From Dryocola sp051307055 (lineage in GTDB: Bacteria; Pseudomonadota; Gammaproteobacteria; Enterobacterales; Enterobacteriaceae): a stretch of 64,000 nucleotides of DNA. Of the stretch, positions 36,243 to 43,867 are shown in pieces. The translations under genes were made by a program, and so were the position numbers. Positions within the stretch are counted from its first letter, which is position 1. Each line of letters starts with the position of its first letter. The stretch is taken from assembly GCF_051307055.1 (NCBI RefSeq), contig NZ_CP149994.1:2356001-2420000 (forward strand). The letters are read 5' to 3'. The notes under the pieces were generated by a model that was not told the DNA's origin, ran no database searches, and was given only the letters and a program-made list of their open reading frames with translations.

Positions 36243-37337
36243 ATGGGATTCAAATGCGGTATCGTCGGCTTGCCGAACGTCGGTAAATCCACCCTGTTCA
36301 ACGCGCTCACCAAAGCGGGAATCGAAGCCGCTAACTTCCCGTTCTGTACCATTGAGCCGAACACCGGCGTTGTGCCAATGCCGGATCCGCGACTGGACAA
36401 GCTTGCCGAAATCGTAAAACCTCAGCGCATTCTGCCAACCACCATGGAATTTGTGGACATCGCGGGCCTGGTAAAAGGCGCGTCCAAAGGCGAAGGCCTG
36501 GGCAACCAGTTTCTGACCAACATCCGCGAGACCGAAGCAATCGGCCACGTGGTGCGCTGTTTTGAGAACGACAATATTATCCACGTGAATAACAAAGTGG
36601 ATCCGGCTGACGATATCGAAGTTATCAACACCGAGCTTGCGCTCTCCGATCTCGACACCTGCGAACGCGCTATTCATCGCGTGCAGAAAAAAGCCAAAGG
36701 CGGCGATAAAGATGCGAAGGCCGAGCTGGCCGCGCTGGAAAAATGTCTGCCGCAGCTTGAGAACGCGGGCATGCTGCGCGCGCTGCAAACCCTGACGGAT
36801 GAAGACAAGGCCGCTATCAAATACCTGAGCTTCCTGACGCTGAAACCAACCATGTATATCGCCAACGTTAACGAAGACGGATTCGAGAACAATCCGTACC
36901 TGGACCAGGTGCGTGAAATCGCCGCTGGCGAAGATTCGGTGGTCGTTGCCGTTTGCGCAGCCGTTGAGTCTGATATCGCTGAGCTGGACGACGCGGATCG
37001 TGACGAATTCATGGCGGAGCTGGGTCTGGAAGAACCTGGCCTGAACCGCGTTATTCGCGCCGGTTATGAGCTGCTGAACCTGCAAACTTACTTTACCGCA
37101 GGCGTGAAGGAAGTACGCGCATGGACCATTCCGGTTGGCGCAACCGCTCCGCAGGCAGCCGGTAAAATCCATACCGACTTCGAGAAAGGCTTTATCCGCG
37201 CGCAGACCATCGCCTATGAAGATTTCATCACCTACAAAGGCGAGCAAGGTGCGAAAGAAGCGGGCAAGATGCGTGCAGAAGGCAAAGACTACATCGTGAA
37301 AGATGGCGATGTGATGAACTTCCTGTTCAACGTCTAA
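36243..37337 (+). CDS. ychF: Ribosome-binding ATPase YchF (OLA1 family)
   Basis: An Obg-family ATPase that binds ribosomes and is linked to the oxidative stress response. It is 364 residues (E. coli 363), starting MGFKCGIVGLPNVGKSTLFN with the P-loop GLPNVGKST, switch region FVDIAGLVKGASKGEGLGN and a C-terminal TGS domain ending DGDVMNFLFNV. The OLA1-type N-V-N-E-D motif (ANVNEDGF) explains the ATP rather than GTP preference of the family. Confidence 0.98.
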   Translation: MGFKCGIVGLPNVGKSTLFNALTKAGIEAANFPFCTIEPNTGVVPMPDPRLDKLAEIVKPQRILPTTMEFVDIAGLVKGASKGEGLGNQFLTNIRETEAIGHVVRCFENDNIIHVNNKVDPADDIEVINTELALSDLDTCERAIHRVQKKAKGGDKDAKAELAALEKCLPQLENAGMLRALQTLTDEDKAAIKYLSFLTLKPTMYIANVNEDGFENNPYLDQVREIAAGEDSVVVAVCAAVESDIAELDDADRDEFMAELGLEEPGLNRVIRAGYELLNLQTYFTAGVKEVRAWTIPVGATAPQAAGKIHTDFEKGFIRAQTIAYEDFITYKGEQGAKEAGKMRAEGKDYIVKDGDVMNFLFNV

Positions 37338-37395
37338 TGCGCATTTGTTGGCTTATGAGATTCCATCAATCTCATAACCGCTAATAAAAACTCAT

Positions 37396-37423
37396 AAAAT
37401 CCACGCAATGGCGTGGATTTTTT
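37396..37423 (+). terminator. Terminator of ychF (first copy of the twin hairpin)
   Basis: AAAATCCACGC-AATG-GCGTGGATTTT is an 11-bp stem followed by further T residues, 58 bases after the ychF stop. An almost identical hairpin recurs at 43457-43484. Confidence 0.93.
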
Positions 37424-37426
37424 ATT

Positions 37427-37621
37427 TCATAGTGCCGCAGCAAATCGGGAAGCCGTTAAGTTGCTTTTCAGGCCAAAGGAAGCAAGTACCTCTGCGTATT
37501 TATCACGGGCGTCGTCGGGCCGCCGCGGCGGGCCAGGTCGATTCCTTTTGCAGGCGTCTGCCCGGCGTAGCTGAGGACGCTGGAGCCGGACTGTGCCTTC
37601 GTCTGATGCTACGCCCGTCAA
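37427..37621 (-). pseudogene. Possible C-terminal gene remnant downstream of the hydrolase gene
   Basis: A 64-codon minus-strand frame overlaps the last bases of the alpha/beta hydrolase gene and ends near the ychF terminator. Its last 28 residues (DARDKYAEVLASFGLKSNL, then TASRFAAAL) look protein-like, unlike the rest. No family could be named and no start is convincing. It may be a remnant of a gene lost from the accessory block, or chance. Confidence 0.2.
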
Positions 37622-38394
37622 TCAGGTTGAATATGCTCTTTGTGCTGGTGGATAAAGGCCAGTACGCGGTCGGCGACCTCCTGCCAGCCTGATTCATTGC
37701 AAATATAGTGGCTGCGAGGGAAAACCGTGAGTTCTGTCACGCTTGACTCATCAGTGTAGGCTTTAAAGATCTTCCCGGTCAGATGCGAGGGAACGATCCG
37801 ATCGTTCTCGCCACCGATAAGCAGAAGCGGTCCGTGTGGTGCATCGGTGTCGATGCGTCCATCCGGACCCATGCAACCACGCAGGACATTGCGACTATCG
37901 TGGGTAGCCGTCTTCCCGAATTCACGCGTCGCCTCTTCCTCGCTCAGCGTGTTTGCGAACGCCGAGTGAAAGGTACCGGCATCCATGAAAATAGGTTCGT
38001 TGCCTTTCAGGGGATTGGCGATGATGGCGCTGTTCTTGATAAAGTCCCAGTCCAGATCGATCATTGCGTTGGGCGCCACGGCATCGATAGCGACGCCGAC
38101 GGAAATCAGGCCCTCGCTTAGCATGATCTGTGTGATAAGCCCGCCAACCGAGTGACCGATCATGATCGGCCGACCGCAATCGCGTAGGCCAGCCCGCACG
38201 CTATCCAGTACATCGTTCAGGTGCAGGTCGCCGAGACCCGCAGGTGGGTTTTCGCGAAGGGTTCGGGGCTCGCCTTCGTGCAAAGGCCAGGCCGGAGCTA
38301 CGCAGTTAAAACCTTTGCTGGTGAAATAGTCGATCCAGTTCTCCCAGCTCCTGGGGTTCTGGAACATGCCATGAAGAAAGACGATCTCGGTCAT
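37618..38394 (-). CDS. Alpha/beta hydrolase
   Basis: A 258-residue cytoplasmic protein of the alpha/beta hydrolase fold from the ATG at 38394 (MTEIVFLHGMFQNPRSWENWI), with AGGAG 7 bases upstream. The oxyanion motif is LHGMFQNPRSW, the nucleophile elbow GHSVGG (Ser near 92), the acid probably in GGENDRIVPSH and the histidine in FPRSHYICNESGW. The substrate is unknown. It lies just past the ychF terminator, at the left side of the accessory block, and is not a backbone gene at this locus in E. coli. Confidence 0.85.
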   Translation of the reverse strand: MTEIVFLHGMFQNPRSWENWIDYFTSKGFNCVAPAWPLHEGEPRTLRENPPAGLGDLHLNDVLDSVRAGLRDCGRPIMIGHSVGGLITQIMLSEGLISVGVAIDAVAPNAMIDLDWDFIKNSAIIANPLKGNEPIFMDAGTFHSAFANTLSEEEATREFGKTATHDSRNVLRGCMGPDGRIDTDAPHGPLLLIGGENDRIVPSHLTGKIFKAYTDESSVTELTVFPRSHYICNESGWQEVADRVLAFIHQHKEHIQPD

Positions 38395-39174
38395 ACTGTG
38401 CTCCTGAGTTAGCGACAATATTCGGTAACTGCCGCATTAACGCCTCGGTTCCCCGAACCAGGTTGACGCAGGCCGGGCCCTATGTGGGAGCGGAAAGCCG
38501 CCACCAGCCATCTGCTCGTAAAAATGGTAACTGATATTACCCAATTTCTGTTTTATCCCTTTTATAATAGAGCAATTATAAGAGGTCCCTTGAGAAACCT
38601 GCAGTAAGGTTATTAAAAAAACAATTTAACTTCTGCAGGCATAACGCTTTTTATGATCTGTTCAAATTGTGGCTCTATTGGGCAATATCATGATGACAGG
38701 TCAAATAACTATATTGAAAAAAAGCAAACTTGATTGATTTTATTATCCAAAAGAAAGATATAGAAATTATCGTTATTTGCTCCGCATGCAAAAAGCAGCG
38801 AGATAGCTTAAAAGACTAAATAAATAATCATCAAAAACCATCCGCTTCTCTTATCTATTGAAGCGATATTTCATGCGCCGTTATCAGCAGCCTGAGGGAA
38901 CAACCTCAAGATACAAACCACACTATGAATTACCCTGCGGCCAGTTCCCCAGAACACGCTGACGCACATCTTCCGGTTACCCCTGTGCAGACCAATCCGG
39001 ACAACCGGCGACACAAGCTGGGCGGGCTGAAGGAGCCGCGAGAAGGAGCTACGGACAGCGCTGAGCCGCCCGTTCCGGCGAAACAGGTTAAGTCCGCCCT
39101 GCGGCTTTCTCCGCATAGCCCGTTATTGCGAACTATCCTTAACCACGGCTTACTTTTTTGGTTAGGGGAAAACG
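38395..39174. other. 780-base gap between the hydrolase and TPP-enzyme genes, strongly AT-rich in the middle
   Basis: Holds no complete conventional gene. Bases 38520-38870 are much richer in A+T than the flanking genes, a sign of different origin. Within it is a two-frame zinc-ribbon ORF (38653-38818). A 93-codon frame at 38925-39206 overlaps the TPP-enzyme gene and does not look like a protein. The promoters of both flanking genes should be here. Confidence 0.6.
38653..38818 (+). pseudogene. Two-CxxC zinc-ribbon-like ORF split by a -1 frameshift at A AAA AAG
   Basis: Frame 1 from the ATG at 38653 gives MICSNCGSIGQYHDDRSNNY then IEKKQT and a TGA at 38731. Shifting -1 at the heptamer A AAA AAG (38718-38724, in the correct register) continues IEKKANLIDFII, then QKKDIEIIVICSACKKQRD, SLKD and stop, giving 55 residues. 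Only the joined product has both halves of a four-cysteine zinc site (CSNC and CSAC). The heptamer is the classic E. coli slippery sequence, so this could be programmed frameshifting, a broken gene or a sequencing error in A7. No strong ribosome binding site or downstream hairpin is evident. Confidence 0.45.
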
Positions 39175-40971
39175 ATGACGAAAATGACCAGCGATTTTTT
39201 CATTGAGCGCCTGAAGGCCTGGGGCGTCACCCGCATCTATGGCTATCCCGGCGATGGCATCAACGGCGTGCTCGGCGCCTTGCAGCGCGCTGCTGAAGCG
39301 GGCGAAGGCATTGAGTTTATTCAGGTGCGTCACGAAGAGATGGCGGCGTTTATGGCGGCGAGTCATGCCAAATTCACCGGCGAACTGGGGGTGTGCCTTT
39401 CTACCGGCGGCCCCGGCGCTACCCATCTGCTGACCGGGCTGTATGACGCGAAGCTTGACCACTCGCCGGTGCTGGCGATCGCCGGTCAGGCGGAAGCCAC
39501 CGCGCGCGGGGCGAGCTATCAGCAAGAATTAAACCTCGATCGTGTTTTCGCCGACGTGGCGAACTTTGTGCAGGAGGTGGCTTCGCCCAGCCAGCTGCGG
39601 CACCTGGTGGATCGCGGCGTGCGGATCGCGGTGGCGCAAAATGGCGTGACGGTACTGATTTTGCCGAAGGACATCCAGGACGAGCCCTGGCAGGCGCCGC
39701 CGCATACACACGGCTTCACCCATTCGGGAACAGGCTACCAGCGGCCGAAAGTCGTGCCCTATGAGACAGATCTGCAACGCGCGGCGGATGTCCTTAACGC
39801 CGGAAAAAAAGTGGCGATACTGGTGGGGGCCGGGGCGCGCAGCGCGGCGCTGGAAGTGGTGCAGCTGGCCAACGTGCTTGGCGCCGGCGTGGCAAAAGCG
39901 CTGCTGGGCAAGGATGTGCTGCCGGACGATGCGCCTTTTATTACCGGCTCGATTGGCCTGCTGGGCACTAAGCCGTCTTATGACATGATGATGAACTGCG
40001 ACACCCTGCTGATGATCGGCACCGGTTTTCCGTGGACGGAATTCCTGCCGAAAGAGGGACAGGCGCGCGCCGTGCAGGTGGATATCGATCCGGCGATGCT
40101 TGGTCTGCGCTATCCGGTGGAAGTCAATCTGCATGGCGATGCGGCGGAAACCCTGCGCGCCCTGCTGCCGCTGTTAGAACATAAAACCGATCGTAGCTGG
40201 CAGGAAGAGATCGCCCTGGGCGTTAAGGAGTGGTGGCAGACGCTGGAAGAGCGGGCGATGGCTGAGGCCAGGCCGGTCAACCCCCAGCGGGTGGTATGGG
40301 AAATGTCGCCGCTGCTGCCGGAAGACGCTATCGTCACCTCCGACTCTGGCTCCTGCGCCAACTGGTTCGCCCGTGATTATAAGGTAAAGCAGGGACAGCG
40401 CGCCTCCTTATCCGGCGGCCTTGCCTGCATGGGCGCGGCGGTGCCTTACGCCATCGCCGCCAAATTCGCTTACCCGCAAAAAGTGGTGGTAGCGCTGGTG
40501 GGAGACGGCGCGATGCAGATGAACAATATGGCGGAGCTGATCACCATACAGAAATACTGGCAGGGCTGGAGCGACCCGCGCCTGATCGTTTGTGTCTTCA
40601 ATAACCAGGATCTTAATCAGGTCACCTGGGAGCAGCGGGTAATGGAGGGCAATCCGCGCTTCGAGGCGAGCCAGGAAATCCCCGATGTCAGCTATGCCCG
40701 GTTCGCGCAATCGCTGGGGCTGAAAGGTATTTTCGTTGACGATCCGCAGCAGCTGCAGAGCGCCTGGCAGGAAGCGTTAACGGCCGACCGTCCGGTGGTG
40801 CTGGAAGTAAAAACCGATCCGGAAGTCGCCCCGCTGCCGCCGCATATCACCCTGAAGCAGGCGAAAGCCTTTATGGCTTCGATGGCTAAAGGGGATCGCT
40901 CCGCCGGGAAAGTTTTTGCCGACACCGCAAGCCAGATTATGAACGAGATCCTGCCGGGTAAAAAACCGTAA
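39175..40971 (+). CDS. Thiamine-diphosphate-dependent enzyme, pyruvate oxidase-like
   Basis: A 598-residue member of the POX/acetolactate synthase family. The N-terminal pyrimidine-binding domain has the catalytic glutamate in VRHEEMAAFMAAS, the middle domain is a dinucleotide-binding fold (VAILVGAGARSAALEVVQLA), and the C-terminal domain has the thiamine motif GDGAMQMNNMAELITIQKYW through FNNQDLN. It resembles PoxB but is longer and lacks the recognisable membrane-binding C-terminus of E. coli PoxB. It is closer to the YdaP-type pyruvate oxidase group. Acetate from pyruvate is the likely but unproven reaction. AGGGGA precedes the ATG; a second ATG lies three codons in. Confidence 0.85.
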   Translation: MTKMTSDFFIERLKAWGVTRIYGYPGDGINGVLGALQRAAEAGEGIEFIQVRHEEMAAFMAASHAKFTGELGVCLSTGGPGATHLLTGLYDAKLDHSPVLAIAGQAEATARGASYQQELNLDRVFADVANFVQEVASPSQLRHLVDRGVRIAVAQNGVTVLILPKDIQDEPWQAPPHTHGFTHSGTGYQRPKVVPYETDLQRAADVLNAGKKVAILVGAGARSAALEVVQLANVLGAGVAKALLGKDVLPDDAPFITGSIGLLGTKPSYDMMMNCDTLLMIGTGFPWTEFLPKEGQARAVQVDIDPAMLGLRYPVEVNLHGDAAETLRALLPLLEHKTDRSWQEEIALGVKEWWQTLEERAMAEARPVNPQRVVWEMSPLLPEDAIVTSDSGSCANWFARDYKVKQGQRASLSGGLACMGAAVPYAIAAKFAYPQKVVVALVGDGAMQMNNMAELITIQKYWQGWSDPRLIVCVFNNQDLNQVTWEQRVMEGNPRFEASQEIPDVSYARFAQSLGLKGIFVDDPQQLQSAWQEALTADRPVVLEVKTDPEVAPLPPHITLKQAKAFMASMAKGDRSAGKVFADTASQIMNEILPGKKP

Positions 40972-40990
40972 CGATAACCGCGTTCAGGCA

Positions 40991-41032
40991 TAAAAAGAGA
41001 AAGCGCCCGTTAAAATAGTGCTTAACGGGCGC
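40991..41032 (-). terminator. Terminator between the TPP-enzyme and alcohol dehydrogenase genes
   Basis: A perfect 11-bp stem GCGCCCGTTAA/TTAACGGGCGC with an eight-base loop (41003-41032). On the minus strand it is followed by TTTCTCTTTTT, so it terminates the dehydrogenase gene; it may also stop the convergent transcript. Confidence 0.8.
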
Positions 41033-41058
41033 GCAGGAAGAGAGGGTTTGACGCGACG

Positions 41059-42285
41059 TTATTGCGAAGGCAACAGCTCGGTTTTGATCCAGCCAGGCTG
41101 ACGCTTATCAAAGCTTTCATACGCGGAGACCACATCGGATAACGGCTCCACCTGAGTCAACACTTGAGTAGGATCGATTGCGCCCATGCGCACCAGCTCC
41201 AGCAAATGCGGAATAATGGCGTGGTGGTTGCAATTCCCCATCTTCATGGTCAGGTTTTTATTCATCGCCATACCGATGGGAAAAGTCTGCGCGGCGGGAG
41301 GATAAACGCCGATAATGCTCAGCGTGCCCGCCTTTTTTAGCGCCTGAATCGCCCATTCCAGCGCCTGGCTCGGGGCGTCGCCCGGGATCCAGTTTCCATT
41401 ATGCACATGCTGATGATCAAAATTATCCGGTGCTACCTGCTCGACTTCCTTGCGGTATTGCTCTTTTTTCTGCTCGGCTTGCGCCGCCGCCGGGCCATGG
41501 TGGGCGTGCTGGCTGTCAACGCCCACGGCATCAATGGCGATATCGACACCGACGCCGCCGGTAAATGTTTTGATAGCTTCCAGCGGATCTTCTTGCTCAA
41601 AATTGACGGTAAAAGCCCCCTGACGTCGTGCCATCGCCAGCCGATCGTCATGCGGATCGACAGCGATCACCCGACCGGCTTCCATTAACAGCGCGCTGGC
41701 AATAACAAACTGCCCGACCGGGCCGCAACCGAACACCGCCACGGTGTCTCCACGTTTGATTCCCGCCATTTCCGCGCCGAACCAGCCGGTGGGAAAAATA
41801 TCGCTGATTAGAATCGCCTGTTCATCGCTGACACCCTGCGGTATTTTCACCAGAGTATTGGCGGCGAAGGGAATACGCGCTTTTTCCGCCTGTAGCCCGT
41901 TGATCGGGCCGGTAGCTTGCGGGCCGCCAAAAAAGCAGGTGCCCGCCTGCGGGCCGTTCGGGTTGGCATTATCGCACTGTGCGGTGTTACCGCTGCGGCA
42001 GGGTGGGCAATAGCCGCAGGAGAGCGTGGAGCAAACCACCACCCGATCGCCAATATCGAAATTACGCACCTGATCGCCCAGTTGCTCGATAATACCGACG
42101 CCTTCATGGCCGAGAATAGTGCCCTCCTTCATGCCGCTGAAGGTGCCGCGTATAAAATGAAGATCGGTACCGCAAATCGCCGAGGCGGTAAGGCGGATAA
42201 CCGCATCGGTGGGTTGTTCAATCTGCGGTTCGGCGACCTCATCAAGACGAATATCGCCGGTAGCGTGCCAGACGAGAGCTTTCAT
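41059..42285 (-). CDS. Zinc-dependent alcohol dehydrogenase
   Basis: A 408-residue medium-chain dehydrogenase/reductase. It shows the catalytic-zinc cysteine in AICGTDLHFIRG, GHEGVGIIEQLG, the four structural-zinc cysteines in CSTLSCGYCPPCRSGNTAQC, and the NAD(P) site AVFGCGPVGQFVIASALLM. An insertion around residues 255-305 rich in Lys, Gln and His makes it longer than typical 350-residue ADHs and recalls the formaldehyde-dehydrogenase-like subgroup. The substrate is unknown. It is convergent with the TPP-enzyme gene and transcribed in the same direction as the OBAP-family gene. Confidence 0.87.
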   Translation of the reverse strand: MKALVWHATGDIRLDEVAEPQIEQPTDAVIRLTASAICGTDLHFIRGTFSGMKEGTILGHEGVGIIEQLGDQVRNFDIGDRVVVCSTLSCGYCPPCRSGNTAQCDNANPNGPQAGTCFFGGPQATGPINGLQAEKARIPFAANTLVKIPQGVSDEQAILISDIFPTGWFGAEMAGIKRGDTVAVFGCGPVGQFVIASALLMEAGRVIAVDPHDDRLAMARRQGAFTVNFEQEDPLEAIKTFTGGVGVDIAIDAVGVDSQHAHHGPAAAQAEQKKEQYRKEVEQVAPDNFDHQHVHNGNWIPGDAPSQALEWAIQALKKAGTLSIIGVYPPAAQTFPIGMAMNKNLTMKMGNCNHHAIIPHLLELVRMGAIDPTQVLTQVEPLSDVVSAYESFDKRQPGWIKTELLPSQ

Positions 42286-42381
42286 ACTGTCTCCTCTTTT
42301 CGGTTATATAAAAGGGCGTCGCAGCTGGCCTTCCCTGCCCGCTATGACAGCCGGTTTTAACTCAGAGAGGAGAAAGTATAG

Positions 42382-42462
42382 TCAGCGATCGGATGAACTG
42401 AGGGCGATAGCCACCAACCCGGTGACTATCAGCGGCGGGAATAAGTAAGGAAGTATGTCCAT
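42382..42462 (-). CDS. Candidate 26-residue membrane peptide
   Basis: A minus-strand ORF encodes MDILPYLFPPLIVTGLVAIA followed by LSSSDR. The middle is a single hydrophobic segment with a charged C-terminus, like known enterobacterial small membrane proteins. GGAAGGAAGCAAAGAG lies immediately upstream and offers a ribosome binding site about 9 bases from the ATG. It sits between the OBAP-family and dehydrogenase genes, same direction. Translation is unproven. Confidence 0.4.
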   Translation of the reverse strand: MDILPYLFPPLIVTGLVAIALSSSDR

Positions 42463-42486
42463 CTCTTTGCTTCCTTCCGGGAGGCG

Positions 42487-43278
42487 TTAATTTGCCTGCC
42501 TGGTTTGCTCCGATGTCCCGAAATGCGCGGTATCACCGTGAGCATGTTCGCCCGAGCCACGCACCCGTTTGAGCTGGATCACCTCGCCGTGCTGCCAGGC
42601 GTTGGCCCCCTCGGCAACAGGATGCGCCACCAGATCCTCGCGCTCACGCCTGATGACCTGCGTATTGACATCAAACCGACGATCCCTGTCTGCCAGCAGC
42701 GCCGGATCGAGCTGCCCTTCCCCGGTAAACCCCATCATCAGTGCCGGAATGCCGAGCGGCAGCGTCTTATCGCGATCGGTATGCCAGGTATGCCAGGTCT
42801 TTCCATAAGTATTAACAATCTTGCTCATCAGCGCTTTGTCGGCCACCGCAGGCAAGCCGGGCGCGATCAGGCTGCCGGACTTCACCTCATACCTGTGGCT
42901 GTGCCAGAGTTTTTTTTCCTCCGGCGGCAGCGTCTTAAACAGACGTTCGCTAATGATGTACTCGACGCCCATCAGCCGGGCATCTTTTGTATTGCTGTCG
43001 TAAATCACCGCCTGCATGACATCATCATTAAGCACCGTCACGTAGTGATGGGCCTCCATCTGGCCATTTTTATCGCCGTTATAAAAATGGAAGCCGTCAA
43101 GATACGCGCTTATTGCCTCCACGGGCGGGCGGGACTGGATGATCTGCGCGCCCGTTTCAAGGGTGCGCATTTGGGCAGAGGTTTTTTCACCGGGAACCGG
43201 CATTTTCGGGGGAGTATTATTCGCGCCGCAGCCCGTCAACGTCAGGCTGGTTAAAATTAAAAGAGATGAAGGTTTCAT
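42487..43278 (-). CDS. OBAP-family (DUF1264) lipoprotein
   Basis: A 263-residue protein with a lipoprotein signal (MKPSSLLILTSLTLTGC, lipobox Cys17). The body matches the oil-body-associated-protein-like DUF1264 family: SAYLDGFHFYNGDKNGQMEAHHYV, YDSNTKDARLMGVEYIIS, PPEEKKLWHSHRYEV and YGKTWHTWHTDRDKTLPLG (read in parts). Plant members locate to lipid droplets; the bacterial role is unknown. The many conserved histidines suggest metal or ligand binding, which is inference. GTGGAGAACAA precedes the ATG. Confidence 0.85.
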   Translation of the reverse strand: MKPSSLLILTSLTLTGCGANNTPPKMPVPGEKTSAQMRTLETGAQIIQSRPPVEAISAYLDGFHFYNGDKNGQMEAHHYVTVLNDDVMQAVIYDSNTKDARLMGVEYIISERLFKTLPPEEKKLWHSHRYEVKSGSLIAPGLPAVADKALMSKIVNTYGKTWHTWHTDRDKTLPLGIPALMMGFTGEGQLDPALLADRDRRFDVNTQVIRREREDLVAHPVAEGANAWQHGEVIQLKRVRGSGEHAHGDTAHFGTSEQTRQAN

Positions 43279-43867
43279 TTGTTCTCCACGTCAAAGCACC
43301 CCTACTGAACGTAGTACATTCATGGTGATTCGGCAGGAGAAATTTCTCTGTATGGTTTGCTGGAAATAGCTTCCGTTGACCGATGAGATCGTTCATTGAG
43401 TCATAAAAATAAAACAATCACCACCTCCTCAGGAAATGGTTTAGGGATGACAATAAAAATCCACGCAATTGCGTGGATTTTTAAATACCCCTTATGACTC
43501 AGGTATTTTCAATGTGAAATGTTGAAAGGATAATTTCGAGACAGCGCTTGTTCGCCTCAAAGTGATAATCACGATAGTGGCGGTGTCTTCCAACCAGTTC
43601 TGCATAGCACCAGGGCAAAGTCACATATAAATGCCTAAACAGCCCTGGCGACTATTATTTTCCTGCAAGAAATATTATAAAATCTCAACTTATTGTTTCT
43701 ATAGATAAAATTCATTGCATCATTGATGCAAAAAAAATATCACAGGTTATCGCGATATAAATATGTGAAAAATCTTATCCGCGCCGCAGAAATTTTTAAA
43801 TCCGTCCGATAACGATAACAAAAATCAGTATCGCTCTAAGATAAAATAATAAAAAGCAGGAGGGTAA
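43279..43867. other. 589-base gap between the OBAP-family gene and the type I secretion genes
   Basis: No gene was seen on either strand. It contains the second twin hairpin (43457-43484). Bases 43640-43860 are strongly AT-rich. This is the right boundary of the accessory block and the downstream end of the secretion operon; no clear terminator follows the HlyD-family gene on the minus strand. Confidence 0.6.
43457..43484. terminator. Second copy of the twin terminator hairpin
   Basis: AAAAATCCACGCAATTGCGTGGATTTTT is a perfect palindrome. It differs from the ychF terminator (37396-37423) by one base in the loop over about 27 bases. No gene ends close by on the plus strand; the OBAP-family gene begins 180 bases away on the minus strand. 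Confidence 0.8.

Noticed and set aside
38925..39206. 93-codon ORF before the TPP-enzyme gene
   Set aside because: Low-complexity Pro/Ala/Arg-rich translation, it overlaps the start of a real gene, and it has no ribosome binding site.
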